A stretch of 64,000 nt of DNA, taken from NCBI RefSeq assembly GCF_014192225.1, contig NZ_JACHXS010000001.1, forward strand, positions 1,080,440-1,144,439, given 5' to 3'. The position numbers and the translations under genes were made by a program. Source of the stretch: Pseudoduganella umbonata. Its GTDB lineage: Bacteria > Pseudomonadota > Gammaproteobacteria > Burkholderiales > Burkholderiaceae_D. The notes under the pieces were generated by a model that was not told the DNA's origin, ran no database searches, and saw nothing but the letters and a program-made list of their open reading frames with translations. Shown one piece after another: positions 16,464 through 24,518 of this stretch; positions within the stretch are counted from its first letter, which is position 1, and every line of letters starts with the position of its first letter.

Positions 16464-17563
16464 GCCCCCTTGGCTGCCGGCGCGGCGGGCGCTTTCGGGA
16501 CATCGTCGCCGAGGATGCGCACCTTCTGGCCCGGCTTGAGCAGGTGCACGCCGGCGGTGACGACGGTCTGGCCGGCCTTGACGCCGCTGCCCAGCACCAG
16601 GTCGTTGCCGTCGGCGGCCGTCACCGTGACCGGCACCAGCCGTACCGCGCCATTCTCGACCACCCAGACGGACGTGGCGTTGCGGTCATGGAACAGCGCC
16701 GACAGCGGTACCTTGATCTTCGGCTGCCCCTTCGATGCGAACTGCACCACCGCCGTCATGCCCAGCTTGGCCTGTGTCAGCGTCGCCGGCAGCGTCACCT
16801 TGAAGGCATAGGTACGCGTGGCCGGATCGGCCACCGGCGACACTTCGCGGATCTTCGCCGCCACCGGCTGGCCCGGTGCGGCCCACAGCCGCACGTGCAC
16901 GTCGTCGATCCGGCGCAGCGTCTCGACGCGGTCTTCCGGCACGCCGAACACCACTTCCTTCTCGTCCGTGCGTGCCACCGTGACAACCGGCGTGCCGGCC
17001 GCCACCACCTGCCCCGTCTCGGCCGCCACCTGTGTGACGACGCCATCCATGTCCGCCACCAGTACCGCATAGCCGGCCTGGTTCGACTGCTCCCGGTAGC
17101 CGGCGCGGGCCGCATCGACCTGCGCCTCGGCCGCGCGCAACGCCGATTCCTTTTCGTCGAGCACCGCCTGGGCGACGAAATTCTGCGCCCGCAGTTCGCG
17201 GTAGCGCTGCACGTCCGCCGCCGCCAGGTCGCGGCTGGTTTCCGCGGCACGCAGCGTGGCCAGCGACTGCGCCTGGCCCAGCCGCAGGTCCTGCGGATCG
17301 AGCTGCATCAGCACCTGGCCCTTGCGCACCACCGTGCCGACATCGACCTTGCGCGAAACGATCTTGCCCGGCACGCGAAAGCCCAGCTGCGACTGGTAGC
17401 GGGCCCGCACTTCGCCGGAGAATTCGGCATTCACGTCCACGTCGGAACTCTGCAGGACTATGGCGCGCACCGGCCGTACGTCCGCCGTTTTTTCCGGCGG
17501 CTTCGAGCAGGCAGCCAGCAGCACGGCGGCGGCCGCGATCAGGTAGGGCTTCAGGACTTGCAC
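16460..17563 (-). CDS. Efflux RND periplasmic adaptor (membrane fusion protein)
   Basis: A 367-residue lipoprotein adaptor linking the RND pump to an outer-membrane channel. The GTG start at 17563 has AAGGA seven bases upstream and gives the lipoprotein signal MQVLKPYLIAAAAVLLAAC with lipobox LAAC; the longer in-frame extension to 17653 lacks both. The barrel-sandwich halves (VVRKGQVLMQLDP and MDGVVTQVAAETGQVV) flank a coiled-coil hairpin rich in Arg, Ala and Glu. It overlaps the permease gene by 4 bp. Confidence 0.93.
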   Translation of the reverse strand: MQVLKPYLIAAAAVLLAACSKPPEKTADVRPVRAIVLQSSDVDVNAEFSGEVRARYQSQLGFRVPGKIVSRKVDVGTVVRKGQVLMQLDPQDLRLGQAQSLATLRAAETSRDLAAADVQRYRELRAQNFVAQAVLDEKESALRAAEAQVDAARAGYREQSNQAGYAVLVADMDGVVTQVAAETGQVVAAGTPVVTVARTDEKEVVFGVPEDRVETLRRIDDVHVRLWAAPGQPVAAKIREVSPVADPATRTYAFKVTLPATLTQAKLGMTAVVQFASKGQPKIKVPLSALFHDRNATSVWVVENGAVRLVPVTVTAADGNDLVLGSGVKAGQTVVTAGVHLLKPGQKVRILGDDVPKAPAAPAAKGA

Positions 17564-17737
17564 GGTACTTTCCTTCACTCGTATTGGACTGCAATTGCGG
17601 CAGGCACGCTTAGCCTCTATGATGGCGGGCTGAATTGATGACTTTCCGTACATTAATTTACAAAATGAGATGAAAATTATAGTCGTGGCACATGACTTTG
17701 AAAATGACTTTCGCGTCAGTTAGCCGCGCACGCCCCC

Positions 17738-18559
17738 ATGGCAGTCGACCATTATGAAAACTTTCCCGTCGCGTCGCTGCTGCTGCCGCGCCGGCTCGTC
17801 CCTGCGGTGCAGGCCATTTATGCGTTCGCGCGCGGCGCCGACGATGTCGCCGACGAAGGCGATGCGACACCTGCCCAGCGGCTTGCTGCGCTGGCCGAGT
17901 ATGAAGCCGCGCTGGTACACATCGAACTGGGGGCACCGCCGCCCGGCCCGGTATTCCTGCGCCTGGCCGCCACCGTCGCCGAACATGCGCTGCCGTTGAA
18001 ACCCTTTCACGACCTGCTGTCCGCATTCCGGCAGGACGTGACGGTCACCCGCTACCAGTCCTACGGAGAGCTGCTGGACTATTGCCGCCGGTCTGCCAAC
18101 CCGGTGGGCATCCTGATGCTGCACCTGTACGGCGCCGCCACGCCCGACAACGTGCGCGACTCCGATGCGATCTGCACGGCGCTCCAGCTGATCAACTTCT
18201 GGCAGGACGTGGCGGTGGACCAGCAAAAGGAACGCATCTACGTTCCGATGGAAGACCTGGCCCGCTTCGCGATCTCGCCGGCGCACCTGCACGATCCGGC
18301 AGCCCATGGCAAGTGGCGCGCGCTGATGCGCTTCGAAGTCGAGCGCACGCGCGCAATGATGCTCTCCGGCGCGCCGCTGGCGTGGCGCCTGCCCGGCCGC
18401 ATCGGCCTGGAACTGCGGCTGGTGGTCCATGGCGGCCTGCGTATCCTGGAAGCGATCGAGGAGGTGGATTACGACGTCTTCCGGCGCCGGCCAGTGCTGC
18501 GGCGGACCGACTGGCTGAAAGTTTTCTGGCGCGCGCTGCGGCCCTTGCCATTAGAATAG
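17738..18559 (+). CDS. hpnC: Squalene synthase HpnC
   Basis: In the three-enzyme HpnCDE route, HpnC converts presqualene diphosphate to hydroxysqualene. The 273-residue trans-isoprenyl synthase has the first Asp-rich motif in YAFARGADDVADE (about residues 28-40) and a second region LINFWQDVAVDQQKERIY near 151-168, characteristic of HpnC. It opens the hpnC-D-E operon, with 34 bp to hpnD. It diverges from the RND operon across 174 bp, where a TTTACA/TATAGT pair at 17657-17683 has only a 15-bp spacer. Confidence 0.93.
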   Translation: MAVDHYENFPVASLLLPRRLVPAVQAIYAFARGADDVADEGDATPAQRLAALAEYEAALVHIELGAPPPGPVFLRLAATVAEHALPLKPFHDLLSAFRQDVTVTRYQSYGELLDYCRRSANPVGILMLHLYGAATPDNVRDSDAICTALQLINFWQDVAVDQQKERIYVPMEDLARFAISPAHLHDPAAHGKWRALMRFEVERTRAMMLSGAPLAWRLPGRIGLELRLVVHGGLRILEAIEEVDYDVFRRRPVLRRTDWLKVFWRALRPLPLE

Positions 18560-18593
18560 CGCCTTCGACCGCGCAATATTGCCAAATAATTAC

Positions 18594-19427
18594 ATGTCTC
18601 CCGACGATTACTGCCAGCAGAAAGCCGCCGCCAGCGGCTCGAGTTTCTATTACAGCTTCCTGTTCCTGCCGCCCGAACGCCGGCGCGCGATCACGGCGCT
18701 GTATGCGTTCTGCCGCGAAGTCGACGACACCGTCGACGAGTGCAGCGACGAATCGCTGGCGCGCATCAAGCTGGCCTGGTGGCGCACCGAGATGGCCGCC
18801 ATGTACGAGGGCAAGCCCTCGCATCCGGTCACCAAGGCGCTGCAGCCGCACGTGGCGCCGTACGGCCTGCAGCAGGAACACATGCAGGCCATCATCGACG
18901 GCATGGAGATGGACCTGAACCAGACCCGCTACCTCGACTACGCGGGCCTGTCGAAGTACTGCTGGCACGTGGCCGGCGTGGTCGGCATCCTGTCGGCCAG
19001 CATCTTCGGCGCCACGCGCCCCGAAACGCTGCGCTACGCGGAGAAGCTGGGGCACGCGTTCCAGCTCACCAACATCATCCGCGACGTGGGCGAGGATGCC
19101 CGCAAAGGCCGCATCTACCTGCCGATCAACGAGCTGCAGCAGTTCGGCGTGACCGCGGCCGATCTGCTGAACGCCCGGCATACGGACAATTTCACGAAAC
19201 TGATGGCCTTCCAGGCCGAGCGCGCCCAGCGTTCCTACGAAGAGGCCTTCGCACTGCTGCCGAAGGAAGACCGGCGCGCCCAGCGGCCCGGCCTGATCAT
19301 GGCGGCCATCTACCGCACGGTGCTCGACGAGATCGAGCGCGACGGCTTCCACGTGCTGACCCAGCGCATCTCGCTGACGCCGATCCGCAAGCTGTGGCTG
19401 GCCTGGAAGACCTACGTTCGCGGATGA
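18594..19427 (+). CDS. hpnD: Presqualene diphosphate synthase HpnD
   Basis: It condenses two farnesyl diphosphates to presqualene diphosphate, the first step of the bacterial squalene pathway. The 277-residue protein has both Asp-rich motifs: FCREVDDTVDE near residues 39-49 and LTNIIRDVGEDARKGRIYLP near 156-175. The ATG at 18594 is preferred over an in-frame TTG five codons upstream. It lies between hpnC and hpnE. Confidence 0.95.
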   Translation: MSPDDYCQQKAAASGSSFYYSFLFLPPERRRAITALYAFCREVDDTVDECSDESLARIKLAWWRTEMAAMYEGKPSHPVTKALQPHVAPYGLQQEHMQAIIDGMEMDLNQTRYLDYAGLSKYCWHVAGVVGILSASIFGATRPETLRYAEKLGHAFQLTNIIRDVGEDARKGRIYLPINELQQFGVTAADLLNARHTDNFTKLMAFQAERAQRSYEEAFALLPKEDRRAQRPGLIMAAIYRTVLDEIERDGFHVLTQRISLTPIRKLWLAWKTYVRG

Positions 19428-19440
19428 CGATGGCGCGCGC

Positions 19441-20736
19441 ATGCTGAAGGTTGCCGTGGTCGGCGGCGGCTGGGCCGGCTGCGCCGCCGCCGTCGAACTG
19501 GCGCGCCGCGGCGCCGGCGTCACGCTGTTCGAAGCGGCGCGCACGCTGGGCGGCCGGGCACGCCGCATCGAAGCGGCCGGCCGTACCCTCGACAACGGCC
19601 AGCACATCATGCTGGGCGCCTATGCGGCGTCGCTGAAACTGATGCGCACCGTCGGCATCGACTTCGGCCGCGCGATGCTGTCCGTTCCGCTGCAGATGTG
19701 CTATCCGCCGGGCGGCATGCGCTTCGTTGCGCCGCGCCTGCCGGCGCCGCTGCACCTGGCCGTGGCCCTGCTGCGCGCCAGCGGCCTGGCGCGCGAAGAC
19801 AAGCTGGCCATGGCGCGCTTCTCGACGACCGCGCGCTGGATGGGCTGGCGCCTCGACAACGACTGCACGGTCGCGGAACTGCTGGAACGCTTCGACCAGA
19901 CGCCCCGGCTGATTAACCTGATGTGGCGGCCATTGTGCCTGGCCGCACTGAACACGCCGATCGACACCGCGTCCGCGCAGGTCTTCCTGGCCGTGCTGCG
20001 CGACAGCCTGGGCGCGCGCCGCAAGGCTTCCGACATGCTGCTGCCCCGGCACGACCTGTCGGCCCTGTTCCCCGATGCCGCCGCGCAGTGGTTGCAGCAG
20101 CGTGGCGCCGCCGTTCGGTTAGGTGCAAAAATTACCGAACTGGCGCCGCACGACGGCATCTGGCGTCTCGACGGCGAGGTCTTCGACAAGGTCGTGCTGG
20201 CCGCCTCGCCGGTGGCCAGCGCCGCGCTGCTGGCGCCGCTGGCCGAAGCCGCTCCCATCGTCGCGCAACTGGCGGCTTTCACGTACGAGCCGATCACCAC
20301 CTGCTACCTGCAATACGAACCCGGCGTCGTCCTGCCCGGGCCGTTTTTCGCGCTGGAAGACGCACCGGCCGCCGGGCACTGGGGCCAGTTCGTGTTCGAC
20401 CGCGGCCAGCTCGATCCGGCCCAGGCCGGCTTGCTGGCGGTTGTCGTCAGCGCGTCGGGCGCGGCGGCCGCCCTGCCCCAGCAGGCGCTGGCGCAAGCGC
20501 TTGCCGCCCAGCTGGCGCAGGCGTTTGGCCGCCCCGCACTCGCCGGTCCCGGCTGGACCCGGGTCGTCACCGAAAAACGTGCCACGTATGCCTGCACGGC
20601 CGGCCTGGCGCGCCCCGCCAACGCCACGCCGCTGGCCGGCCTGGCGCTGGCCGGCGACTTTACGGCCGGCGAGTATCCGGCCACGCTGGAAATGGCGGTG
20701 CGCAGCGGCCAGGCCGCCGCCCGGCTGCTGTGCTGA
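19441..20736 (+). CDS. hpnE: Hydroxysqualene dehydroxylase HpnE
   Basis: An FAD-dependent amine-oxidase-fold enzyme that reduces hydroxysqualene to squalene. The 431-residue protein starts with the dinucleotide-binding motif VVGGGWAGCAAAVELARRG, has the TLGGRARR flavin contact and ends with the LAGDFTAGEYPATLEMAVRSG segment typical of phytoene-desaturase relatives. It starts 13 bp after hpnD. No squalene-hopene cyclase or other hopanoid gene follows in this window. Confidence 0.94.
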   Translation: MLKVAVVGGGWAGCAAAVELARRGAGVTLFEAARTLGGRARRIEAAGRTLDNGQHIMLGAYAASLKLMRTVGIDFGRAMLSVPLQMCYPPGGMRFVAPRLPAPLHLAVALLRASGLAREDKLAMARFSTTARWMGWRLDNDCTVAELLERFDQTPRLINLMWRPLCLAALNTPIDTASAQVFLAVLRDSLGARRKASDMLLPRHDLSALFPDAAAQWLQQRGAAVRLGAKITELAPHDGIWRLDGEVFDKVVLAASPVASAALLAPLAEAAPIVAQLAAFTYEPITTCYLQYEPGVVLPGPFFALEDAPAAGHWGQFVFDRGQLDPAQAGLLAVVVSASGAAAALPQQALAQALAAQLAQAFGRPALAGPGWTRVVTEKRATYACTAGLARPANATPLAGLALAGDFTAGEYPATLEMAVRSGQAAARLLC

Positions 20737-20822
20737 CCGGCTGCCCGTGCAGCCCGCCTTCCTGCGTCCTGTCCCTGTCCCATGCCGCCTGCTCCCCCGT
20801 TTATGCAGCCTGTCGCAGTGCG

Positions 20823-20860
20823 TTGGCATGTTCCTTGCCATAGGCATACAGTGGGAACAT
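20823..20860 (+). promoter_or_regulatory. Candidate promoter and inverted repeat upstream of the HAAS/GIN operon
   Basis: TTGGCA (20823-20828), an 18-bp spacer and TACAGT (20847-20852) form a plausible sigma-70 promoter. ATGTTCC (20828-20834) and GGAACAT (20854-20860) form an inverted repeat bracketing the -10 region, a possible operator. It lies immediately upstream of the 38-residue peptide gene. Confidence 0.35.
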
Positions 20861-20873
20861 CGGAGGACTGGAC

Positions 20874-20990
20874 ATGCGACTTACTTTGACAACCATTGCC
20901 GTTCTGGCCATCGTGCTGCTAAGCGCAGCGGCGATCGTGCAGATCGACGCGCACGGCCATCCCGTTGCGCTGCAACTGGCAATGAACTAG
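20874..20990 (+). CDS. 38-residue single-pass membrane peptide
   Basis: ATG at 20874 with GGAGG seven bases upstream opens a 38-codon frame: MRLTLTTIAV, a hydrophobic run to about residue 22, then a short polar tail with DAHGH, ending LAMN. It has one predicted transmembrane helix and no recognised family. It ends 10 bp before the HAAS-domain gene, so it is probably the first gene of that operon. The strong ribosome-binding site is the main support. Confidence 0.6.
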   Translation: MRLTLTTIAVLAIVLLSAAAIVQIDAHGHPVALQLAMN

Positions 20991-21000
20991 GAACTACCCG

Positions 21001-21786
21001 ATGGGCAAGCAGGAATATCTCGACGCGCTCGGCAAGGCCATGACCGGCCTGCCGCCGGAAACGGCGGCCAGGACGCTGGCCTACTACGAGCAGCGTTTCA
21101 TCGATGGCCTGGTGGCGGGGCGCAGCGAGGCCGAGATCGCGGCCGACCTGGATGAACCGCGCAAGATCGCGATGACGCTGCGCGCCAACGTGCACCTGCA
21201 ATCGTTCGAGCAGCGGCGCACCCCTGCCCGGTTCGGCCGCATGCTGGCGTCGTTCGCCGGCCTGGCGGTATTCAACCTGTTCATGGTGGTCCCGGCGGCC
21301 GTCTTCGCGGCGCTGCTGATCGCCGTCTACACCTGTTCGTTCGCGTTCTATGTCGGCGGCATCGCGGTGGCCGCCAGCGGCCTGGCCGGCGCCAACGAGA
21401 TGATCCTGGCCGGCCCGCTGCACCACATGGTCGACATCGACGACGACGGCGAAGCGCGCGGCGAACGGCTGCAGACGCGCGTCTCGATCGGCGAGCGCGG
21501 CATCGAGGTACGCCAGCAGCGCTCGCCGGGCCTGCAGCAGGAACTCGACGAAGAGTCGAGCCGCTCCGGCCGCCTGCTGGACAATGCCGAAGCGATGGCC
21601 GACGGCAGCGTGCGCATTTCCGTCGATCCGGAAGGCGCGTCGCGCGCCACGCAAACGGTACTCGGCTTCGGCCTGGTGGTGGGCGGCATCGCGCTGTTCC
21701 TGCTGTCGCTGGTGGTCACGCGCTACAGCGCCATCGGCCTGCGCCGCTATGCGCAGATGAACCATTCCCTGCTGCGAGGCCGGTGA
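21001..21786 (+). CDS. DUF1700/HAAS-domain membrane protein
   Basis: The first ~75 residues (MGKQEYLDALGKAMTGLPPE...YYEQRF...DEPRKIA) match the HAAS/DUF1700 helical domain, usually found downstream of PadR-type regulators and thought to transmit a signal to a membrane partner. Two hydrophobic hairpins follow (about 82-137) with another near 220-242, so it is an inner-membrane protein. AGGA precedes the start. It overlaps the next gene by one base. No PadR gene is adjacent, which is unusual for this family. Confidence 0.75.
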   Translation: MGKQEYLDALGKAMTGLPPETAARTLAYYEQRFIDGLVAGRSEAEIAADLDEPRKIAMTLRANVHLQSFEQRRTPARFGRMLASFAGLAVFNLFMVVPAAVFAALLIAVYTCSFAFYVGGIAVAASGLAGANEMILAGPLHHMVDIDDDGEARGERLQTRVSIGERGIEVRQQRSPGLQQELDEESSRSGRLLDNAEAMADGSVRISVDPEGASRATQTVLGFGLVVGGIALFLLSLVVTRYSAIGLRRYAQMNHSLLRGR

Positions 21787-22598
21787 TGCGTATCGGTACC
21801 CTGGTCAAGGTCGGCCTGATGCTGTTCGTCCTCGCATTGGGGCTGATCGGCGTCTCCTACACGATGCTGCGGGCACAGGGCGTGGCCAATCCATCGACCA
21901 CCGCCGGCCGCGTCACGCGCACCGAGATACGCGAGATCGGCCATGGCATCACGACCATTGACCTGCAGGGGCCCATCGACCTGACGCTGCGCCAGGGCAG
22001 CACGCCATCGCTGAAAGTGATTGGCGAACAGCGCCTGATCGGCAACGTCGCCACGACACAGGAAGACGGCACCCTGCACATCGCCACCACCGGCATGCTG
22101 TTCCACCACAAGCGCCCGCTGCAGGTGGAAGCTGTGCTGCCTTCGCTGCAGGCGGTGGAGATCCGCGGCAGCGGCGACAGTGCCATTTCCGGTTTTTCCG
22201 GCGAACGGCTGATGATCACGCTGAACGGCTCCGGCAACCTGGCGTTCTCCGGCCGCTACCGGCACGTGATGGCGGCGGTCCACGGCACCGGCGGCCTCGA
22301 CCTGAAATCGGGCAGCGGCGAGAACGTACAGCTGGCCTTGTATGGTTCCGGTTCCATCAACGCCTCGGGCACCTGCAACGCCTTGAACGCCGAACTGACC
22401 GGCTCGGGAACCATCGATGCGCAGCACATGGCATCGAATACCGCATCGGTGGAAGTCAAGGGATCGGGTACCGCCGAACTCTTCGCCCGCGCATCGGCCT
22501 CGATCGCCGTGGCGGGCAGCGGCGACGTGACGGTGTACGGCAATCCGGACCAGCGCAGCGTGAACCGGACCGGCTCGGGGAATGTCAGCTTCGAGTGA
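21786..22598 (+). CDS. GIN-domain (DUF2807) protein, putative cell-surface beta-helix
   Basis: A 270-residue protein with an N-terminal signal or anchor segment (LVKVGLMLFVLALGLIGVSY) followed by repeated short beta strands punctuated by GSG motifs (RGSGDSAISG, LNGSGNLAFSG, YGSGSINASG, LTGSGTID, KGSGTAELF, VAGSGDVTVYG). This is the signature of the DUF2807/GIN beta-helix. Such domains lie outside the membrane and often partner with HAAS proteins; molecular function is unknown. Its 3' end overlaps the convergent flavoprotein gene by 14 bp. Confidence 0.85.
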   Translation: MRIGTLVKVGLMLFVLALGLIGVSYTMLRAQGVANPSTTAGRVTRTEIREIGHGITTIDLQGPIDLTLRQGSTPSLKVIGEQRLIGNVATTQEDGTLHIATTGMLFHHKRPLQVEAVLPSLQAVEIRGSGDSAISGFSGERLMITLNGSGNLAFSGRYRHVMAAVHGTGGLDLKSGSGENVQLALYGSGSINASGTCNALNAELTGSGTIDAQHMASNTASVEVKGSGTAELFARASASIAVAGSGDVTVYGNPDQRSVNRTGSGNVSFE

Positions 22599-23835
22599 GC
22601 CAGGCCGCCACATCGGCGCCCACCGCCACGCCGCTGGCCAGGCAAGCCGTCAACAGGTAACCGCCGGTCGGCGCTTCCCAGTCCACCATCTCGCCGGCCA
22701 CGAACACGCCCGGCAACGCGCGTACCATGGTGCCTTCCAGCGCCTCGAATGCCACGCCGCCGGCGCTGCTGATGGCTTCGTCGATCGGCCGCGGCGCCCG
22801 TAGCGTCAGCGGCAGGGCTTTCAATGCGCGGGCCAGCGTGGCGGCATCCGCGAACTGCTCCCTGGACAGGCACTCGTGCAGCAGCCCCGCCTTGACGCCC
22901 TTGATGCCGAGCCGCCCCTGCAGGTGGCTGGACAGCGAGCGCGAGCCGCGCGGCCGCGTCACCTCGGCCAGCACGCGGCCGGCCGGCAGGTCGGGCAGCA
23001 AATCGAGCTCGACGATCGCGCTTCCGTGCGCGGCGATGCCGTCCCGCACCGGCGCCGACAGCGCATAGATCAGGCTGCCCTCGACGCCGGTCGCCGTCAC
23101 CACGAACTGCCCCTGCTTGCGCACGCGCCGGCCCGCGCCATCGGTCCAGGTGGCGGCGACCGTGGTCAGCGGCTGGCCGGCATGCCGCTCCGCGAACAGC
23201 GGACTCCAGCCCACGTCGAAACCGCAGTTGGACGGCCGCAGCGGCGCCACGCCGATGCCGCGTTCGGCCAGCAGCGGCAGCCAGGCACCGTCGGAACCCA
23301 GCCGCGCCCAGCTGCCGCCGCCCAGCGCCAGTATGGTGGCGTCGGCCTGCACCAGCAGTTCGCCGGCCGGCGTCGCGAAGCGCAACGCATCGTGCGACCA
23401 GCCAGTCCAGCGATGGCGCTGGTGGAAATGCACGCCCGCTTCGCGCAGCCGGTGCAGCCACGCGCGCAGCAGCGGCGCGGCCTTCATTTCGGTCGGGAAC
23501 ACGCGGCCGGAAGAGCCGACGAACGTTTCGATGCCCAGGCCGTGCACCCACGCCCGGACGGCATCCGGCCCGAACGCATCGAGCATCGGCCGCAGCGCGG
23601 CGGCGCGCGCGCCGTAGCGCGTGACGAACTGCTCGTACGGTTCGGCGTGCGTGATGTTCATGCCGCCGCGGCCGGCCAGCAGGAACTTGCGGCCGACGGA
23701 GGGCATTGCGTCGTACAGGTGGACGTCGAACACGGCGGCGCGCGACAGCGTTTCGGCGGCCATCAGGCCGGCCGGTCCGCCGCCGACGATCGCAACACGC
23801 GGACGGGAAACTTCAGGGAGTGCTGGGGTCATCAT
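22585..23835 (-). CDS. NAD(P)/FAD-dependent oxidoreductase, HI0933/BaiN family
   Basis: A flavoprotein of the HI0933-like (TIGR03862-type) family, cytoplasmic, substrate unknown. The N-terminal FAD motif VAIVGGGPAGLMAAE is followed by SVGRKFLLAGRGGMNITH, the family's diagnostic segment, and the C-terminus carries GVFVAGEMVDWEAPTGGYLLTACLASG. The start is placed at the MMTPALPEV methionine (23835); upstream in-frame codons have no homology-like content and no clear ribosome-binding site was found. The gene ends inside the 3' end of the GIN-domain gene. Confidence 0.88.
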   Translation of the reverse strand: MMTPALPEVSRPRVAIVGGGPAGLMAAETLSRAAVFDVHLYDAMPSVGRKFLLAGRGGMNITHAEPYEQFVTRYGARAAALRPMLDAFGPDAVRAWVHGLGIETFVGSSGRVFPTEMKAAPLLRAWLHRLREAGVHFHQRHRWTGWSHDALRFATPAGELLVQADATILALGGGSWARLGSDGAWLPLLAERGIGVAPLRPSNCGFDVGWSPLFAERHAGQPLTTVAATWTDGAGRRVRKQGQFVVTATGVEGSLIYALSAPVRDGIAAHGSAIVELDLLPDLPAGRVLAEVTRPRGSRSLSSHLQGRLGIKGVKAGLLHECLSREQFADAATLARALKALPLTLRAPRPIDEAISSAGGVAFEALEGTMVRALPGVFVAGEMVDWEAPTGGYLLTACLASGVAVGADVAAWLTRS

Positions 23836-23918
23836 GAGGAGCGAGATTGTAGTGCAAAACGCGGCCGTCCCCGGCATACTAGGGATCGACACGACAGAAA
23901 CCCGCTGCTGGAGAAAAC

Positions 23919-24176
23919 ATGGGACCGCTCTTCTGGATCAAACGCTACCTGCTCGCGGCCGTGCCGCTGTTCGCCATCCTGGCGGCGGTGGAATGGGCAA
24001 AAGGCACGACTGCGCCGGCCGATATCGCCAGCGCCGCCATCTGGGCCGCCGTGGCGGCGGCAATCTTTACGGCCGCGGCGTGGAACCGCTACCGCAAGGC
24101 ACTGTCCTGCGCGGCATGCGACGCGGTGCTGCCGAAGCCGGCCGCGGCGCAGCCGCCGCGCCGGAACAAGAAGTAA
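23919..24176 (+). CDS. Small two-helix membrane protein, hypothetical
   Basis: An 85-residue protein with GGAGA five bases before its ATG. It has two hydrophobic segments (about residues 8-24 and 37-55), then a C-terminal tail with CAAC and basic residues. No family recognised. It diverges from the flavoprotein gene and converges on moaD. Confidence 0.6.
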   Translation: MGPLFWIKRYLLAAVPLFAILAAVEWAKGTTAPADIASAAIWAAVAAAIFTAAAWNRYRKALSCAACDAVLPKPAAAQPPRRNKK

Positions 24177-24246
24177 AAACGGCCGAAGCAAGCGCAGAGT
24201 AGGCAGCCTCAGCAGGTAGCCAAATGCAGGCGGCGGGCGTAAAAGC

Positions 24247-24504
24247 TCAGCCGCCCGTCACGGGCGGGAAGAACGCCACTTCGGCGTTGTCGGCCAGCGC
24301 TTCGTCCGCATGGCACATCCGCTGGTTGCAGGCCATGCGCAGCGCACGGCCTTCGCCCAGTGCCTCGGCCCAGAGGCCGCCGCGGGCCACCAGCAACGCG
24401 CGCAAGGCGCCGACCGTGGCGATGCCGGCCGGCACATCGATGGCCTCGCCGCCGGTGCCCAGCGTTTCACGGACGCTGGCAAAAAACTTCAGGTTGATTC
24501 GCAT
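24247..24504 (-). CDS. moaD: Molybdopterin synthase sulfur-carrier subunit
   Basis: An 85-residue ubiquitin-like sulfur carrier for molybdopterin synthesis. It ends in the essential Gly-Gly (FFPPVTGG) that becomes thiocarboxylated, and shows the MoaD pattern IRINLKFFASVRE at the N-terminus. It lies 14 bp downstream of moeA. MoaE, its partner, is not in the window. Confidence 0.93.
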   Translation of the reverse strand: MRINLKFFASVRETLGTGGEAIDVPAGIATVGALRALLVARGGLWAEALGEGRALRMACNQRMCHADEALADNAEVAFFPPVTGG

Positions 24505-24518
24505 ATCAGTACAGCGGT

